Part shown: positions 42,152 through 51,972 of the stretch, in pieces | Layout: each line of letters starts with the position of its first letter | Numbering within the stretch: position 1 is the stretch's first letter | From: Acrocarpospora macrocephala | GTDB taxonomy: Bacteria > Actinomycetota > Actinomycetes > Streptosporangiales > Streptosporangiaceae | Reading direction: 5' to 3' | NCBI RefSeq assembly: GCF_009687865.1 | Contig: NZ_BLAE01000033.1 | Coordinates: forward strand, 1 to 64,000 | Length of the DNA stretch: 64,000 nucleotides | Program-made: the position numbers and the translations under genes | The notes under the pieces: model-generated | The model's input: the letters and a program-made list of their open reading frames with translations, nothing else | Databases searched by the model: none | What the model was told of the DNA's origin: nothing

Positions 42152-42759
42152 ACGGGTTCGCCCAGCTGGGCGTGTCCACCGTGTACGAGGCGTCCGGCCG
42201 GGCCGGTCTGGTGGACGGGGCGCTGATCCGGGTGGTGCCGGGCAGCCGGGCAGCCGGTCCGGCCCGTACCGTGCGCTGCGGTCAGGACGACAACCTGGGC
42301 ATCCACCAGGCGCTCGATCGCATCGAGCCCGGGGAGGTGCTGGTGGCGGTGATGCCGCGGCCCGCCCCCGTGGCCCTGGTCGGGGAGCTGCTCGCCGTGC
42401 AGGCCAAGGCGCGCGGGGCGGCTGCGCTGCTCCTCGACGCGGCCGTGCGCGACGTCGACGAGCTGGCCGAGGTGGGCCTGCCGGTGTGGGCGCGCTGGGT
42501 CTGTCCGCGCGGCGCGGACAAGGAGCTCGCCGGAGAGCTCGATGTGCCGGTCGAGTTCGGCGGCATCGTGATCGCGCCGGGCGACACGGTGGTGCTCGAC
42601 GGCGACGGCGCCGTGGTGGTGCCCGCGGCTGGCGCGCGGGCGACGCTGGCCGCCTCCAGGCAACGGGCGTCGGTGGAGCGGGAACTGCTGCCCCGGTTGG
42701 CCGCGGGCGAGGCGACACTCGACCTCCTCGACTTGAGAACCAGGATCGGAACGGCGTGA
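42148..42759 (+). CDS. RraA-family aldolase, GalC/HMG-CHA aldolase-like
   Basis: A 203-residue RraA-fold protein of the 4-hydroxy-4-methyl-2-oxoglutarate / 4-carboxy-4-hydroxy-2-oxoadipate aldolase group. The N-terminus (GVSTVYEASGRAGLVDG) and the metal/pyruvate site region (GELLAVQAKARGAAALLLD, then AAVRDVDEL) are typical; the Arg-Asp pair of the active site is in AVRDVDE. These enzymes split 4-carboxy-4-hydroxy-2-oxoadipate to pyruvate and oxaloacetate, the last step of gallate and protocatechuate 4,5-cleavage pathways. It begins with GTG overlapping the previous stop by 4 bp, and its own stop overlaps hyuA-type ATG by 1 bp. Confidence 0.82.
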   Translation: MNGFAQLGVSTVYEASGRAGLVDGALIRVVPGSRAAGPARTVRCGQDDNLGIHQALDRIEPGEVLVAVMPRPAPVALVGELLAVQAKARGAAALLLDAAVRDVDELAEVGLPVWARWVCPRGADKELAGELDVPVEFGGIVIAPGDTVVLDGDGAVVVPAAGARATLAASRQRASVERELLPRLAAGEATLDLLDLRTRIGTA

Positions 42760-44786
42760 TGACACAGACACAGAGCTACCGGGTGGCCGTGGACATCGGC
42801 GGGACCTTCACCGACGCGGTCTGCCTGAGCCCCGAGGGAACGGTACGGCTCGCCAAGGCGCTGTCGATCCCCGGCAGGCAGGATTCCAGCGTGCTGGAGG
42901 CGGTCGAGCGCATCGGCGTCGGCCTCGCCGAGGTCGGTGATTTCATCCACGGGACGACCACCGCGCTCAACGCGTTGCTGGAGCGTTCCGGCGCCCGCCT
43001 GGCCATGGTGGTCACCCGCGGCTTCAGGGACGTCTACGAGATCGGCCGCGCCAGCCGCCCGGAGATGTACAACATCCACTACCACCGGCCCCCGATGCTG
43101 CTGCGCCGCCGCGACGTGTTCGAGGTGGCCGAGCGGGTGGGAGCCGACGGCGAGGTGGCGCTCCCGCTGGACGAGGCCGAGGTGACCGCGCTGGCCGCGC
43201 GGCTGGCGGCGGACTACGAGGCGGTCGCGGTGTGCTTCCTGCACGCCCACCGGTTCACCGAGCACGAGCGGCGTGCCAAGGAGCTCATCAGCGCGGCGGC
43301 GCCGGGGCTGGCGGTGGTCGCCTCCCACGAGGTGGCCCCGCAGTGGCGGGAGTACGAGCGTTTCTCCACCACCCTGGTCTCCGCGTACGTCACCCCGAAG
43401 ATCGGTGACTATCTCAGCCGGCTGGAGACCCGGCTGGCCGAGGACGGGCTGCCCGTACCCCTGCACGTCATGCAGTCCAACGGTGGGGTGATGACCGCGC
43501 AGATGGGTGTGAGCCGGGCCGTGCAGACGCTGTTCTCCGGCCCGGTGGGCGGCACCGTGGCCGGGGTGGCCATCGGCGCCCAGCTCGGCGTGGACCGGCT
43601 GATCTGCGTTGACATGGGCGGCACGTCGTTCGACGTCTCCCTGGTCGTGAACGGCTCCGCCGACATCGACGCGGAGCTGGAGATCGAGGGCCATCCCGTG
43701 CTCACCCCATCGGTGATCATGCATTCGCTGGGCGCCGGCGGGGGGTCGATCATCCACGTGGAGTCCGGCGGCCTGCGGGTGGGCCCGGAGTCGGCCGGAG
43801 CCAGCCCCGGCCCCGCCTGCTACGCGCGGGGCGGCGAGCGGCCCACCATCACCGACGCGAACCTCCTGCTCGGCCGGATCCCGGAGGACACCCGGATGGC
43901 GGGCACGGTCGCGCTGGACCGCGCCGCCGCCGAGCGGGCCATGGCGCGGGTCGCCACCGAGCTCGGCCTGGACGTCACCCGGCTGGCGGCCGGGGCGGTG
44001 GCCGTGGCCGACGCGGCGATGGCGGACGCGATCCGGGAGCTGACCGTGGCCCGCGGCATCGATCCGCGCGGGTTCGACCTGCTCGCCTTCGGCGGGGCCG
44101 GGCCGCTGCACGCCGTGGCGCTCGCCGAGGAACTGGCCATCCCGCGGGTGATCGTGCCGGCGGCTCCGGGCACGCTGTCCGCCTGGGGCATGCTCCAGGC
44201 CGACGTCCGGCACGACCTGGTGCGGGCCTTCTTCGCGGTCGCGGGACGCGTGCCCGCGGGCCGGGTGGCCGAGGAACTGCACGCCCTGCGGGCCGAGGCG
44301 CGGGGGTTGCTGGCGGCCGAGAACGTGTCCCCCGCCCAGATGGTGCTCCAGAGTTCGGGGGACCTGCGCTATGCGGGCCAGGAGTACACGCTGACCGTGC
44401 CCCTCCCCGAGCGCGTCAACGGCGCCGCGCTCGGGGAGGTAACCGAGGCCTTCCACGCCGCGTATCAGGAGCGCTACGGGCACAGCAACCCGGCGGAGGA
44501 CGTGGAGATCGTCAATCTGCGGGTGGCCGCGATCGGAGTCCGGCCGCGGCCCGCCACACCGCCTGTCGAAGCCCGGCCGCGACCCGCGCCCACCCGGTGG
44601 GCCAGGACGGTGTTCAGCGGCGAGGCGCACGACACCGCCGTGCACGACCGCACGGATCTGGGCGCGGGCAGCCGGGTGATCGGTCCGTGCATCGTCCTTG
44701 AAACCGGGTGCACCACCCTGGTCCCGCCGGGCTGGCAGGCCACCCTGACCGAGCATGGCCACGTGATCCTGGAGAGGCTGACATGA
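42759..44786 (+). CDS. HyuA-family hydantoinase/oxoprolinase subunit
   Basis: A 675-residue ASKHA-type ATP-dependent subunit (N-methylhydantoinase A / 5-oxoprolinase N-terminal half / acetophenone carboxylase-like). Motifs: VAVDIGGTFTDAV (phosphate loop), IHGTTTALNALLE, VTRGFRDVYEIGR, ICVDMGGTSFDVSL, GPACYARGGERPTITDANLL and FGGAGPLHAVALAEEL. It forms a complex with the HyuB-type protein encoded next, overlapping by 4 bp. Family reactions are ATP-driven hydrolysis of cyclic amides or carboxylation of ketones and aromatic rings. In this cluster it could open a lactam or imide, or activate a carbonyl substrate. Confidence 0.88.
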   Translation: MTQTQSYRVAVDIGGTFTDAVCLSPEGTVRLAKALSIPGRQDSSVLEAVERIGVGLAEVGDFIHGTTTALNALLERSGARLAMVVTRGFRDVYEIGRASRPEMYNIHYHRPPMLLRRRDVFEVAERVGADGEVALPLDEAEVTALAARLAADYEAVAVCFLHAHRFTEHERRAKELISAAAPGLAVVASHEVAPQWREYERFSTTLVSAYVTPKIGDYLSRLETRLAEDGLPVPLHVMQSNGGVMTAQMGVSRAVQTLFSGPVGGTVAGVAIGAQLGVDRLICVDMGGTSFDVSLVVNGSADIDAELEIEGHPVLTPSVIMHSLGAGGGSIIHVESGGLRVGPESAGASPGPACYARGGERPTITDANLLLGRIPEDTRMAGTVALDRAAAERAMARVATELGLDVTRLAAGAVAVADAAMADAIRELTVARGIDPRGFDLLAFGGAGPLHAVALAEELAIPRVIVPAAPGTLSAWGMLQADVRHDLVRAFFAVAGRVPAGRVAEELHALRAEARGLLAAENVSPAQMVLQSSGDLRYAGQEYTLTVPLPERVNGAALGEVTEAFHAAYQERYGHSNPAEDVEIVNLRVAAIGVRPRPATPPVEARPRPAPTRWARTVFSGEAHDTAVHDRTDLGAGSRVIGPCIVLETGCTTLVPPGWQATLTEHGHVILERLT

Positions 44787-46507
44787 CCACGATCTCGCCA
44801 TCCGCGAACCTGCCCTCGCTGGTCGATCCGGTCACCGTGGAGGTCATCCGCAACGCGCTGTCGTCGATCGCCCGCCAGATGAACAACAACCTGGCCCGTT
44901 CGGCGTATACGCCGATCATCTACGAGATGAAGGACTGTTCGGTCGGCGTCTTCGACCGGCACGGCCGGCTGCTCGGCCAGTCGCCGGGGCTGCCGATGTT
45001 CCTCGGCAACCTCGAGATGGGCATCAAGGTCACCACCGAGAAGCTCGGCGGGCCGGAGCACTACCGGCCGGGCGACGTGTTCATGGTCAACGATCCTTAT
45101 CTGGTCGGCAGCCACACGTACGACGTGACGATCTTCTCGCCGATCTTTCACGGCGAGCGGCTGATCGGATTCGGGGCCACGAAGGCGCACTGGCTCGACA
45201 TCGGGGCGAAGGAGGCGGGTCGGCCGGTCGACACGACCGAGATCTATCAGGAGGGTTACCGGTTCGGCCCCACGTACGTCTATCGCGCGGGCGAGCCGGA
45301 GACGCAGGTGCTGGACTACATCACCCGCAACAGCCGGTTGCCCCGCTCGGTCTGGGGTGACCTGCACGCGCAGATCTCGGCCTGCCGTACCGGGGAGCGG
45401 CGTTTGGTCGCGCTCTACGAGCGGTTCGGAGGGGACGTGGTCGAGGCGGCGGCGGAGGAGATATTCGCCCAGTGCGAGCGGCTGGACCTGGAGGCCGTCT
45501 CGCGCATACCGGACGGCGTGTACCGGGCGGAGGGCGCGATGGACTCCGGCGGGCCCGGGCAGCCTCCGGTGCCGGTGAAGGTCGCGGTGACCGTGTCGGG
45601 CGATCGCATGAGCATCGACCTGACCGGCTCCAGCGGTCCCACCGCGGGCTCGGTCAACTCCCCGCTGCCCGGCACGGTGGCCGGTGCCCGCCTGGCGTAC
45701 AAGTGCCTGATCAACCCGAACGTCCCGGTCACCGATGGCACGTTCAGGAATCTGACGATCGTGGCGCCGCCGGACACGGTCTTCAACGTCACCGAGCCGC
45801 ACGCCACGATCTACTACTATCCGCCGCTCGGGTTGATGATCGACCTGGTGATCCGGGCGCTGGCCGACGTGCTGCCCGACGATGTGGTGGCCGGTCAGCC
45901 GGCCGATCCGATGAACGTGACCTTCGTGGGCACGCGGGCCGACGGCAGCCGCTACGTCACCGGGGAGGCGACCGCGGTGGGCTGGGGGGCCTCGTCGGCG
46001 GCCGACGGCGCCAACGGAATGATCAACTATGGTGCGGGGGACCTGAAGAACTACCCGGTCGAGGTGCTGGAGACGCGCTATCCGATCCGCGTCAACCGTT
46101 ACGGGCTGCGGGAGGGCTCCGGCGGCCCGGGCAGGTTCCGCGGCGGTCTGGGCATCGTCCGGGAGTACGAGACCCTGGCCGAGGAGACCTATCTGTCTCT
46201 GTGGCTGGAGCGGTCGACCCTGCCCGGATGGGGCCTGCACGGTGGGGGCGACGGCGCGCGCACCCATGGCGAGATCGAGTCGGACGGCGTGACCGAGGAG
46301 GTGCTCAAGGTCGGCGCGCGGCCGCTGCGCAAAGGTGCGCGGATCAGGGTGATGACTGGCGGGGGAGGCGGTTACGGACCGCCTGCGGAGCGTGATCCGG
46401 CGAAACGGGACGCCGATCATGCCGACGGATATGTCCACGATTCCTACGAAATGCCAGATATGTGGGGCATACTACGCTTCGCCGCCCCGGACCCGTACAG
46501 GAGTTAA
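44783..46507 (+). CDS. HyuB-family hydantoinase/oxoprolinase subunit
   Basis: A 574-residue partner of the HyuA-type protein. Typical stretches: DPVTVEVIRNALSSIARQMN, NLARSAYTPIIYEMKDCSVG, GDVFMVNDPYLVGSHTYDVT, HWLDIGAKEAG, LTGSSGPTAGSVNSPLPGT and GLREGSGGPGRFRGGLGIVREYE. The two subunits together are expected in the cytoplasm. The C-terminal 35 residues after GGGGGYGPPAERDP are not conserved. The ABC substrate-binding gene begins 4 nt after its stop, so transport and enzyme genes are in one transcript. Confidence 0.88.
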   Translation: MTTISPSANLPSLVDPVTVEVIRNALSSIARQMNNNLARSAYTPIIYEMKDCSVGVFDRHGRLLGQSPGLPMFLGNLEMGIKVTTEKLGGPEHYRPGDVFMVNDPYLVGSHTYDVTIFSPIFHGERLIGFGATKAHWLDIGAKEAGRPVDTTEIYQEGYRFGPTYVYRAGEPETQVLDYITRNSRLPRSVWGDLHAQISACRTGERRLVALYERFGGDVVEAAAEEIFAQCERLDLEAVSRIPDGVYRAEGAMDSGGPGQPPVPVKVAVTVSGDRMSIDLTGSSGPTAGSVNSPLPGTVAGARLAYKCLINPNVPVTDGTFRNLTIVAPPDTVFNVTEPHATIYYYPPLGLMIDLVIRALADVLPDDVVAGQPADPMNVTFVGTRADGSRYVTGEATAVGWGASSAADGANGMINYGAGDLKNYPVEVLETRYPIRVNRYGLREGSGGPGRFRGGLGIVREYETLAEETYLSLWLERSTLPGWGLHGGGDGARTHGEIESDGVTEEVLKVGARPLRKGARIRVMTGGGGGYGPPAERDPAKRDADHADGYVHDSYEMPDMWGILRFAAPDPYRS

Positions 46508-46511
46508 TGTC

Positions 46512-48086
46512 ATGCGGAATCGCACTTTGATCACCGCAGTGGCCGCCGTGTTCGCCCTGGTTGGATGCACCCAGGTCACGCCCCCCACTGTCCGGGAAAG
46601 CCGCACCGTGTCAGCGGTCTTCTCCAACATCGCCGAGACCAAGTCCCTCGACCCCCACCTGGCCTTCGCCTCCGAGTCGGTCCTGTTCGTCCGGCAGGCC
46701 TACGACAGCCTGCTCGAATACAAGCCGGGCGGGACAGAGATACGCCCCGCGCTGGCCACCAAGTGGGAGTCGGCGGCGGACGCCAAGACCCACACGATCA
46801 CCCTCCGCTCCGGCGTGCAGTTCCACGACGGCTCCACCCTGGACTCCGCGGTCGTCAAGGCCAGCGTGGACCGCCTCCGCGAGATCAACCAGGGCCCGGC
46901 CACCCTGTTCGGCAACCTCGACACGGTGGAGACGCCCACGGCCGACACCGTGGTCTTCAAGCTCAAGAACGCGGACGCGTTCTTCCCCGGCATGCTGCCC
47001 AAGCTGCCGATCGTCTCCAAGAAGGCGATCGACGAGCACAAGACCGCCGACGACCCGTGGGCCAAGGAGTGGTTCACCGGCAACGAGGCGGGCAGCGGGC
47101 CGTACACGCTGGGCACCTGGGAGCGCGGCAAGGCCATCACCCTCAACGCGTTCGAAGGCTACTGGCAGAAGTTCGAGGACGGCACGCCCACGAAGGTCAC
47201 CCTGCGCACCGACCCGGACGTCACCACCGCCGTGCAGCTCATGTGCCAGGGCCAGGTGGACATGATCGGCGGCATCGGCACCGACCAGACCGACCAGGCG
47301 GCGGCCTGCGCCGACGTCAAGGCGGTCCAGCAGCCCAAGCTCGGCGTGAACACGGTCTTCTTCAACCTGAAGGCCAAGGGCCCGGTCAGCGACGTGCGCG
47401 TACGCAAGGCCATCGCGCTGGCGGTGGACTACAAGGCGTACCTGGAGTACTTCAAGGGGCGCGCGCAGGAGGCGCGTGGCCCGCTGCCGCCCGGCGCGGT
47501 GGAGTTCGAGCCGCCGTTCCCCGCCTTCGCCCAGAACCTCGACGAGGCCAAGCGGCTGCTCGCCGACGCGGGCTACCCCGATGGCGGGTTCACGCTCAGC
47601 TACCTCGGGCTCAAGGGCCTGGCCTGGGAGGAGTTCTTCGGCACCCTGCTGGAGCAGAACCTCAAGCCGCTCGGGATCAAGGTGAAGCAGACCCTGGTGG
47701 GCTGGCCGCAGATGGTCTCCATGCAGGGCGACCCGAAGACGGCTCACGACCTGTCCTTCCTGGTGCTGAACATGGTCACGCCCGACCCGACCTCGATCCT
47801 GCGCAACTACACCACCGCGGCGCGTGCCGACAAGGGCGGGATGAACTGGGCCTACTACTCCAACAGCGGCCTGGACGAACGGCTGGGGCAGATCAGCGGC
47901 ATCCTGGACGAGACCCAGCGGCTGAACGAGCTCCGCGAGGCGCAGCAGTCGATCATCGATGACCAGGTGGCGATCTGGTTGCCCTCGTCCAACATCTACC
48001 AGCCCGTCGCCAAGAAGTGGGAGGTCAGCTACGAGCCGATCGACTTCGTGGTGATGGTGCGCTTCTTCTACGCCAGGGAAAGCTGA
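46512..48086 (+). CDS. ABC transporter substrate-binding lipoprotein (Dpp/Opp family)
   Basis: A 524-residue solute-binding protein of the SBP_bac_5 family. Lipoprotein signal with lipobox LVGC (about residues 17-20, in FALVGCTQV), so it is membrane-anchored outside the cell. Family segments: SLDPHLAFASESVLFVRQAY, TITLRSGVQFHDGSTLDSAVVKAS, EAGSGPYTLGTW and DVRVRKAIALAVDY. It feeds the permease/ATPase genes that follow. Although the family is named for peptides, many members bind sugars, opines or aromatic acid derivatives, so the ligand is probably the cluster's substrate. Confidence 0.92.
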   Translation: MRNRTLITAVAAVFALVGCTQVTPPTVRESRTVSAVFSNIAETKSLDPHLAFASESVLFVRQAYDSLLEYKPGGTEIRPALATKWESAADAKTHTITLRSGVQFHDGSTLDSAVVKASVDRLREINQGPATLFGNLDTVETPTADTVVFKLKNADAFFPGMLPKLPIVSKKAIDEHKTADDPWAKEWFTGNEAGSGPYTLGTWERGKAITLNAFEGYWQKFEDGTPTKVTLRTDPDVTTAVQLMCQGQVDMIGGIGTDQTDQAAACADVKAVQQPKLGVNTVFFNLKAKGPVSDVRVRKAIALAVDYKAYLEYFKGRAQEARGPLPPGAVEFEPPFPAFAQNLDEAKRLLADAGYPDGGFTLSYLGLKGLAWEEFFGTLLEQNLKPLGIKVKQTLVGWPQMVSMQGDPKTAHDLSFLVLNMVTPDPTSILRNYTTAARADKGGMNWAYYSNSGLDERLGQISGILDETQRLNELREAQQSIIDDQVAIWLPSSNIYQPVAKKWEVSYEPIDFVVMVRFFYARES

Positions 48087-48099
48087 TCGGAGGGCGGAG

Positions 48100-49155
48100 G
48101 TGACGGACAACAGAGAACGAACCATGCGGTTGCGGGCCGGATCGCGGCTGCTCAGGCTGCTCGCCAGCCTCATGTGGATCCTGCTGGTGGTGTGGGTCGC
48201 GGTGTCCGTCACCTTCGTCCTCAGCCGGATCGTGCCCGCCGACCCCGCCCGGCTGGCGGCCGGGCTGGACGCGGGTCCCGAACAGGTGGCCGAGGTCCGG
48301 GCCGAGATGGGGCTGGACCAGCCGCTGGCCGCGCAGTACGGGAGATACCTGGGCGATCTCATCACCGGTGACCTCGGACGGTCGCTGCAGACCCGCCAGC
48401 CGGTCATCGACGACCTGCTCACCGCGCTGCCCGCGTCGCTGGAGCTGATCCTCGCGTCGTACCTGATCTACGCCGTGATCGGCATCCTGGCCGGCATCGC
48501 CTGGGCCTACTGGCCACGCGGGCCGCACACGCTGCTCCTGCGCTTCGGCGCGGTGATCGGCGTGGCCGTGCCGGTGTTCTGGGTGGGGCTGGTGCTGCAG
48601 GTGGTCTTCGCCGGCAAGCTGCAGTGGTTCCCGGTGGCGGGCAACTTCGACTTCGAGGGCACCGGCGTGCCGAAAGTGACCGGTATGGGGCTGGTGGACA
48701 CCGCGCTGACCGGGCAACTCCCGCTCATCGGGGAGGCGCTGCGCACACTCGCGCTGCCGGTCGTCACGCTGGTGGTCACCCATCTGGCGGTGACGATGAC
48801 GCTGATGCGCTCCTCGCTGGAGGAACAGCTCAAGCGGCCGTACGTGCGGACGGCCAGGGCCCGCGGCGTCAAGGAGCGGCGGATCGTGTTCGTCGACGCG
48901 CTGCGCAACTCGCTCAACCCCGTCGTGACCATGCTGGGGCTACAGCTCGGCTGGAGCCTGGGCGGCGTGGTGATCGTCGAGGTGATCTTCTCCTGGCCGG
49001 GGTTCGGCCTGTACGCCTACCAGGCGTTCAGCGCCTTCGACTACAACGCGATCATGGCGATCACGCTGCTGTCCACGGTGGTCTTCGTGACGGTCAACGC
49101 GCTCGTCGGAATGATCTATCCGATGCTCGACCCGCGGCTGAAGGAGGCCCGATGA
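48100..49155 (+). CDS. ABC transporter permease, DppB/OppB type
   Basis: A 351-residue inner-membrane permease with six or seven helices. Starts at GTG 48100 after GGAGG. Family motifs: RIVPADPARLAAG after helix 1, MGLDQPLAAQYGRYLGDLITGDLGRS, and the cytoplasmic EAA loop YVRTARARGVKERRIVFVDALRNSLNPV that contacts the ATPase. It pairs with the DppC-type permease overlapping by ATGA. Confidence 0.92.
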   Translation: MTDNRERTMRLRAGSRLLRLLASLMWILLVVWVAVSVTFVLSRIVPADPARLAAGLDAGPEQVAEVRAEMGLDQPLAAQYGRYLGDLITGDLGRSLQTRQPVIDDLLTALPASLELILASYLIYAVIGILAGIAWAYWPRGPHTLLLRFGAVIGVAVPVFWVGLVLQVVFAGKLQWFPVAGNFDFEGTGVPKVTGMGLVDTALTGQLPLIGEALRTLALPVVTLVVTHLAVTMTLMRSSLEEQLKRPYVRTARARGVKERRIVFVDALRNSLNPVVTMLGLQLGWSLGGVVIVEVIFSWPGFGLYAYQAFSAFDYNAIMAITLLSTVVFVTVNALVGMIYPMLDPRLKEAR

Positions 49156-50045
49156 CCGCATCGCAGGCCCACGCCGGGAGCCCGGGAGGAGGGCCGCCGC
49201 CCGCCGCCGCGCCGGGCGCGGCCGCGCGCCGGTCACGTGCGCCGCGCCGTCCGACCTGGTCGCAGATCTGGGCCGCGGCCACCGTGCTCACGATAGCCGC
49301 CCTGCTCCTCGCGCCGGGCTGGCTGGCCCCGTCCGACCCCTACCACCTGGACGTCTCACAACGATTCCAGCCGCCGACCGCGGCACACCTGTTCGGCACC
49401 GACGACGCCGGCCGGGACATCTTCAGCCGGGTCATTCACGGCGCCCGCTACTCGATCGGCACCAGCCTGGTCGTGGTCACCGCGGCCGCGCTCTTCGGGA
49501 CCGTGTACGGCGCGGCGGCCGCGTGGTTCGGCGGCGCGATCGACCGGGTGCTGATGCGGATCGTGGACGTGTTCCTCGCGTTCCCGTACCTCGTCTTCGC
49601 GATGGCCATCTCCGCGTCACTGGGCCGAGGGCTCACCTCGGCGCTGATCGCGCTCGTCTCGCTCTGGTGGCCCAGCTACGCGCGGATGGTGCGCGGCCAG
49701 GTGCTGTCCCTGATCAAGGACTACCACGTGCGGGCCGCCCGCACGCTGGGCGCCTCCGGCCCGCAGATCCTGCGCTGGCACGTGGTGCCGCACACCTACG
49801 ACCAGGTGCTCGTCCGCTACACCCTCGACCTGGGGCAGGCGCTGATCGCCCTCACCGGCTTGTCCTTCCTCGGGCTGGGCGCCCAGCCGCCCACTCCGGA
49901 GTGGGGCCTGCTCATCGCCGACGCCAAACAGTACGCGCTCACCGCCTGGTGGGCCGCGGTCCTGCCCGGCTGTGTCGTGTTCCTGGTCACGCTCAACTTC
50001 ATGTCCCTGGGGGACAGGCTGCGCCGGCGCGGAGGTCTGCGATGA
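49152..50045 (+). CDS. ABC transporter permease, DppC/OppC type
   Basis: A 297-residue permease with a Pro/Ala-rich cytoplasmic N-terminus, one helix, then the conserved HLFGTDDAGRDIFSRVIHGARYS block and five further helices. The EAA loop is YHVRAARTLGASGPQILRWHVVPH; the C-terminus ends with LGLGAQPPTPEWGLLIADAKQY, a DppC hallmark. It overlaps both neighbouring genes by 4 bp. Confidence 0.92.
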   Translation: MTASQAHAGSPGGGPPPAAAPGAAARRSRAPRRPTWSQIWAAATVLTIAALLLAPGWLAPSDPYHLDVSQRFQPPTAAHLFGTDDAGRDIFSRVIHGARYSIGTSLVVVTAAALFGTVYGAAAAWFGGAIDRVLMRIVDVFLAFPYLVFAMAISASLGRGLTSALIALVSLWWPSYARMVRGQVLSLIKDYHVRAARTLGASGPQILRWHVVPHTYDQVLVRYTLDLGQALIALTGLSFLGLGAQPPTPEWGLLIADAKQYALTAWWAAVLPGCVVFLVTLNFMSLGDRLRRRGGLR

Positions 50046-51010
50046 GCCCGATCCTGTCCGTACGCGGCCTGACCGTGTGCTACCCCAACGCCGACCAGCC
50101 CGCCGTGGACGGTGTCGGCTTCGATCTGGAGCCGGGCGCGACGATCGCCGTGGTCGGCGAGTCGGGCAGCGGGAAGTCCACGGTGGCGCTCGCGCTGAGC
50201 CGCCTGCTGAACCCGGCCGTGTCGATCCGCGCGGACGCGCTCACCTTCGAGGGCCGGGACCTGCTCGGCCTGCGCCGAGAGGCACTGCGCCGGTTGCGGG
50301 CCCGCCGCATCGCTATGATCTTCCAGTCCCCGTTCGGGTCGTGGAACCCGTCCAGGACCATCGGCGCGCAGCTCGTCGACGGGCTCCGCGCGGCGGGCCT
50401 GTGGCCGGACCGCAGGGAGCGGCTGCTGGAGCTGCTCAAGCGGGTCGGCATCGACGACCCGGAGCGGCGCCTCGGCGACTACCCGCATCGGTTCAGCGGT
50501 GGCATGCTCCAGCGCGCGATGATCGCCGGAGCGCTGGTAACCGAGCCCAGCCTGCTCGTGGCGGACGAGCCGACCAGCGCACTGGACGCCACGGTGCAGG
50601 CGGAGATCCTGGAGATCCTCGACGAGCTCCGCAAGGAGCAGAACCTCGCGCTGATGCTGATCAGCCACGATCTCGGCGTGGTCGCCCGGGTCGCCCAGCA
50701 CACGCTCGTGCTCTACCGCGGGCAGGTGGTCGAGTCCGGCCCGACGGCGGCGCTCTACCGGCACGCCGGGCATCCATACACGCAAGGGCTGCTGGCGGCC
50801 GTGCCCCGGCTGGAGGGGCCGCGGAAGACACCGCTTCCGGCGATGCCCCAGGGGACCGCCACCCGCGGCGGCTGCGTTTTCGCGTCCCGGTGCCCGCGCG
50901 CCGAGGACCTGTGCCGGACCTCGGCACCGTCCCCGCGGCACCTGAACGGGACGGATGTGGCGTGTCACTTCGCCGAGGATGTACGAAGGGAACCGATATG
51001 GCGATGGTGA
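50042..51010 (+). CDS. ABC transporter ATP-binding protein, DppD/OppD type
   Basis: A 322-residue ATPase. Walker [11 protein letters not shown]-loop [11 protein letters not shown], signature [12 protein letters not shown] (a variant of SGGQ), Walker [13 protein letters not shown] and switch His in [15 protein letters not shown]. The C-terminal extension holds the Cys set [14 protein letters not shown]...C of Dpp/Opp ATPases that can bind an iron-sulfur cluster. It is partnered with the next gene, which it overlaps by 13 bp. Confidence 0.92.
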   Translation: MSPILSVRGLTVCYPNADQPAVDGVGFDLEPGATIAVVGESGSGKSTVALALSRLLNPAVSIRADALTFEGRDLLGLRREALRRLRARRIAMIFQSPFGSWNPSRTIGAQLVDGLRAAGLWPDRRERLLELLKRVGIDDPERRLGDYPHRFSGGMLQRAMIAGALVTEPSLLVADEPTSALDATVQAEILEILDELRKEQNLALMLISHDLGVVARVAQHTLVLYRGQVVESGPTAALYRHAGHPYTQGLLAAVPRLEGPRKTPLPAMPQGTATRGGCVFASRCPRAEDLCRTSAPSPRHLNGTDVACHFAEDVRREPIWRW

Positions 51011-51972
51011 CCCCGCTGCTGGAGCTGCGGAACCTCCGAAAGACCTTCACCGTCGGCCCCCGCGCCGTGGCGGCGGTCCGGGACGTGTCGCTGACCATCC
51101 AGCCGGGAGAGATCGTCGGCCTGGTGGGGGAATCCGGCTCCGGCAAGTCCACCGTGGCCAACCTCGTCCTGGGACTGGAACGCCCGGACGCCGGTGAGAT
51201 CCTTTACCAGGGTCGGCCGCTCGCCGAGTTACTGGCCGGATCGGGCCGGGCGTACCGTTCGGCGGTGCAGGCGGTCTTCCAGGATCCGGTGCAGGCGATG
51301 GACAGCAGGAAGACCGTCGGCTGGTCGATCGCCGAGCCGTTGGTGATCCACCGGGCCGCACGCGGGGCCGCGCTCCGCTCCCGGGTCGCCGAACTGCTCG
51401 GCGCGGTCCACCTGGACCCGTCGCTGGCCGACCGTTACCCGCACCAGATTTCCGGCGGTCAGGCGCAGCGCGCCAACATCGCGCGGGCGCTCGCCCTGGA
51501 GCCGTCGCTGCTCGTCTGCGACGAGGCCGTCTCCGCGCTGGACGTCTCGGTGCAGGCGCAGATCATGAACCTGTTCCTGGAGATCCAGCAGCGGCTCTCG
51601 ACCGCGATGTTGTTCATCAGCCACGCGCTGCCCGTGGTGCGCCACCTGGCCGACAGCATGGTGGTGATGTACGCGGGCGCCGTCGTCGAGCAGGGCCCCA
51701 CGGAGGCGGTGTGCGAGGCGCCACGGCATCCGTACACCCGGCTCCTGATCGGCTCCTCGCTGCCGCCCGACCCGGAGCGGCAGCCGGTCCGCCCGCCGTC
51801 GGCACGCCGGGAGGCCCTGCCCACGGCCGGTTGCCGGTTCGCGCCCCGCTGCGTCCTGGCCACCGACCGCTGCCGTTCCGACGACCCCGTCCTGAGCGAG
51901 GTCGGCTCCGCGCACTCCGCCGCCTGCTGGCGCACCGACGTGCCCGCCCTGGTCGAGCCGGTGCAGGGGTGA
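50998..51972 (+). CDS. ABC transporter ATP-binding protein, DppF/OppF type
   Basis: A 324-residue ATPase. Walker [11 protein letters not shown]-loop VFQDPVQAMDSRKTV, signature ISGGQAQRANIARAL, Walker B LLVCDEAVSALDVSVQAQ (Ala replaces the usual Pro) and switch His in LFISHALPVVRHLAD, where the usual Asp after His is Ala. The C-terminal Cys cluster GCRFAPRCVLATDRC is present. The D-loop and H-loop changes may lower turnover of this half-site. ATG 50998 gives the family N-terminus [13 protein letters not shown]. Confidence 0.9.
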   Translation: MAMVTPLLELRNLRKTFTVGPRAVAAVRDVSLTIQPGEIVGLVGESGSGKSTVANLVLGLERPDAGEILYQGRPLAELLAGSGRAYRSAVQAVFQDPVQAMDSRKTVGWSIAEPLVIHRAARGAALRSRVAELLGAVHLDPSLADRYPHQISGGQAQRANIARALALEPSLLVCDEAVSALDVSVQAQIMNLFLEIQQRLSTAMLFISHALPVVRHLADSMVVMYAGAVVEQGPTEAVCEAPRHPYTRLLIGSSLPPDPERQPVRPPSARREALPTAGCRFAPRCVLATDRCRSDDPVLSEVGSAHSAACWRTDVPALVEPVQG

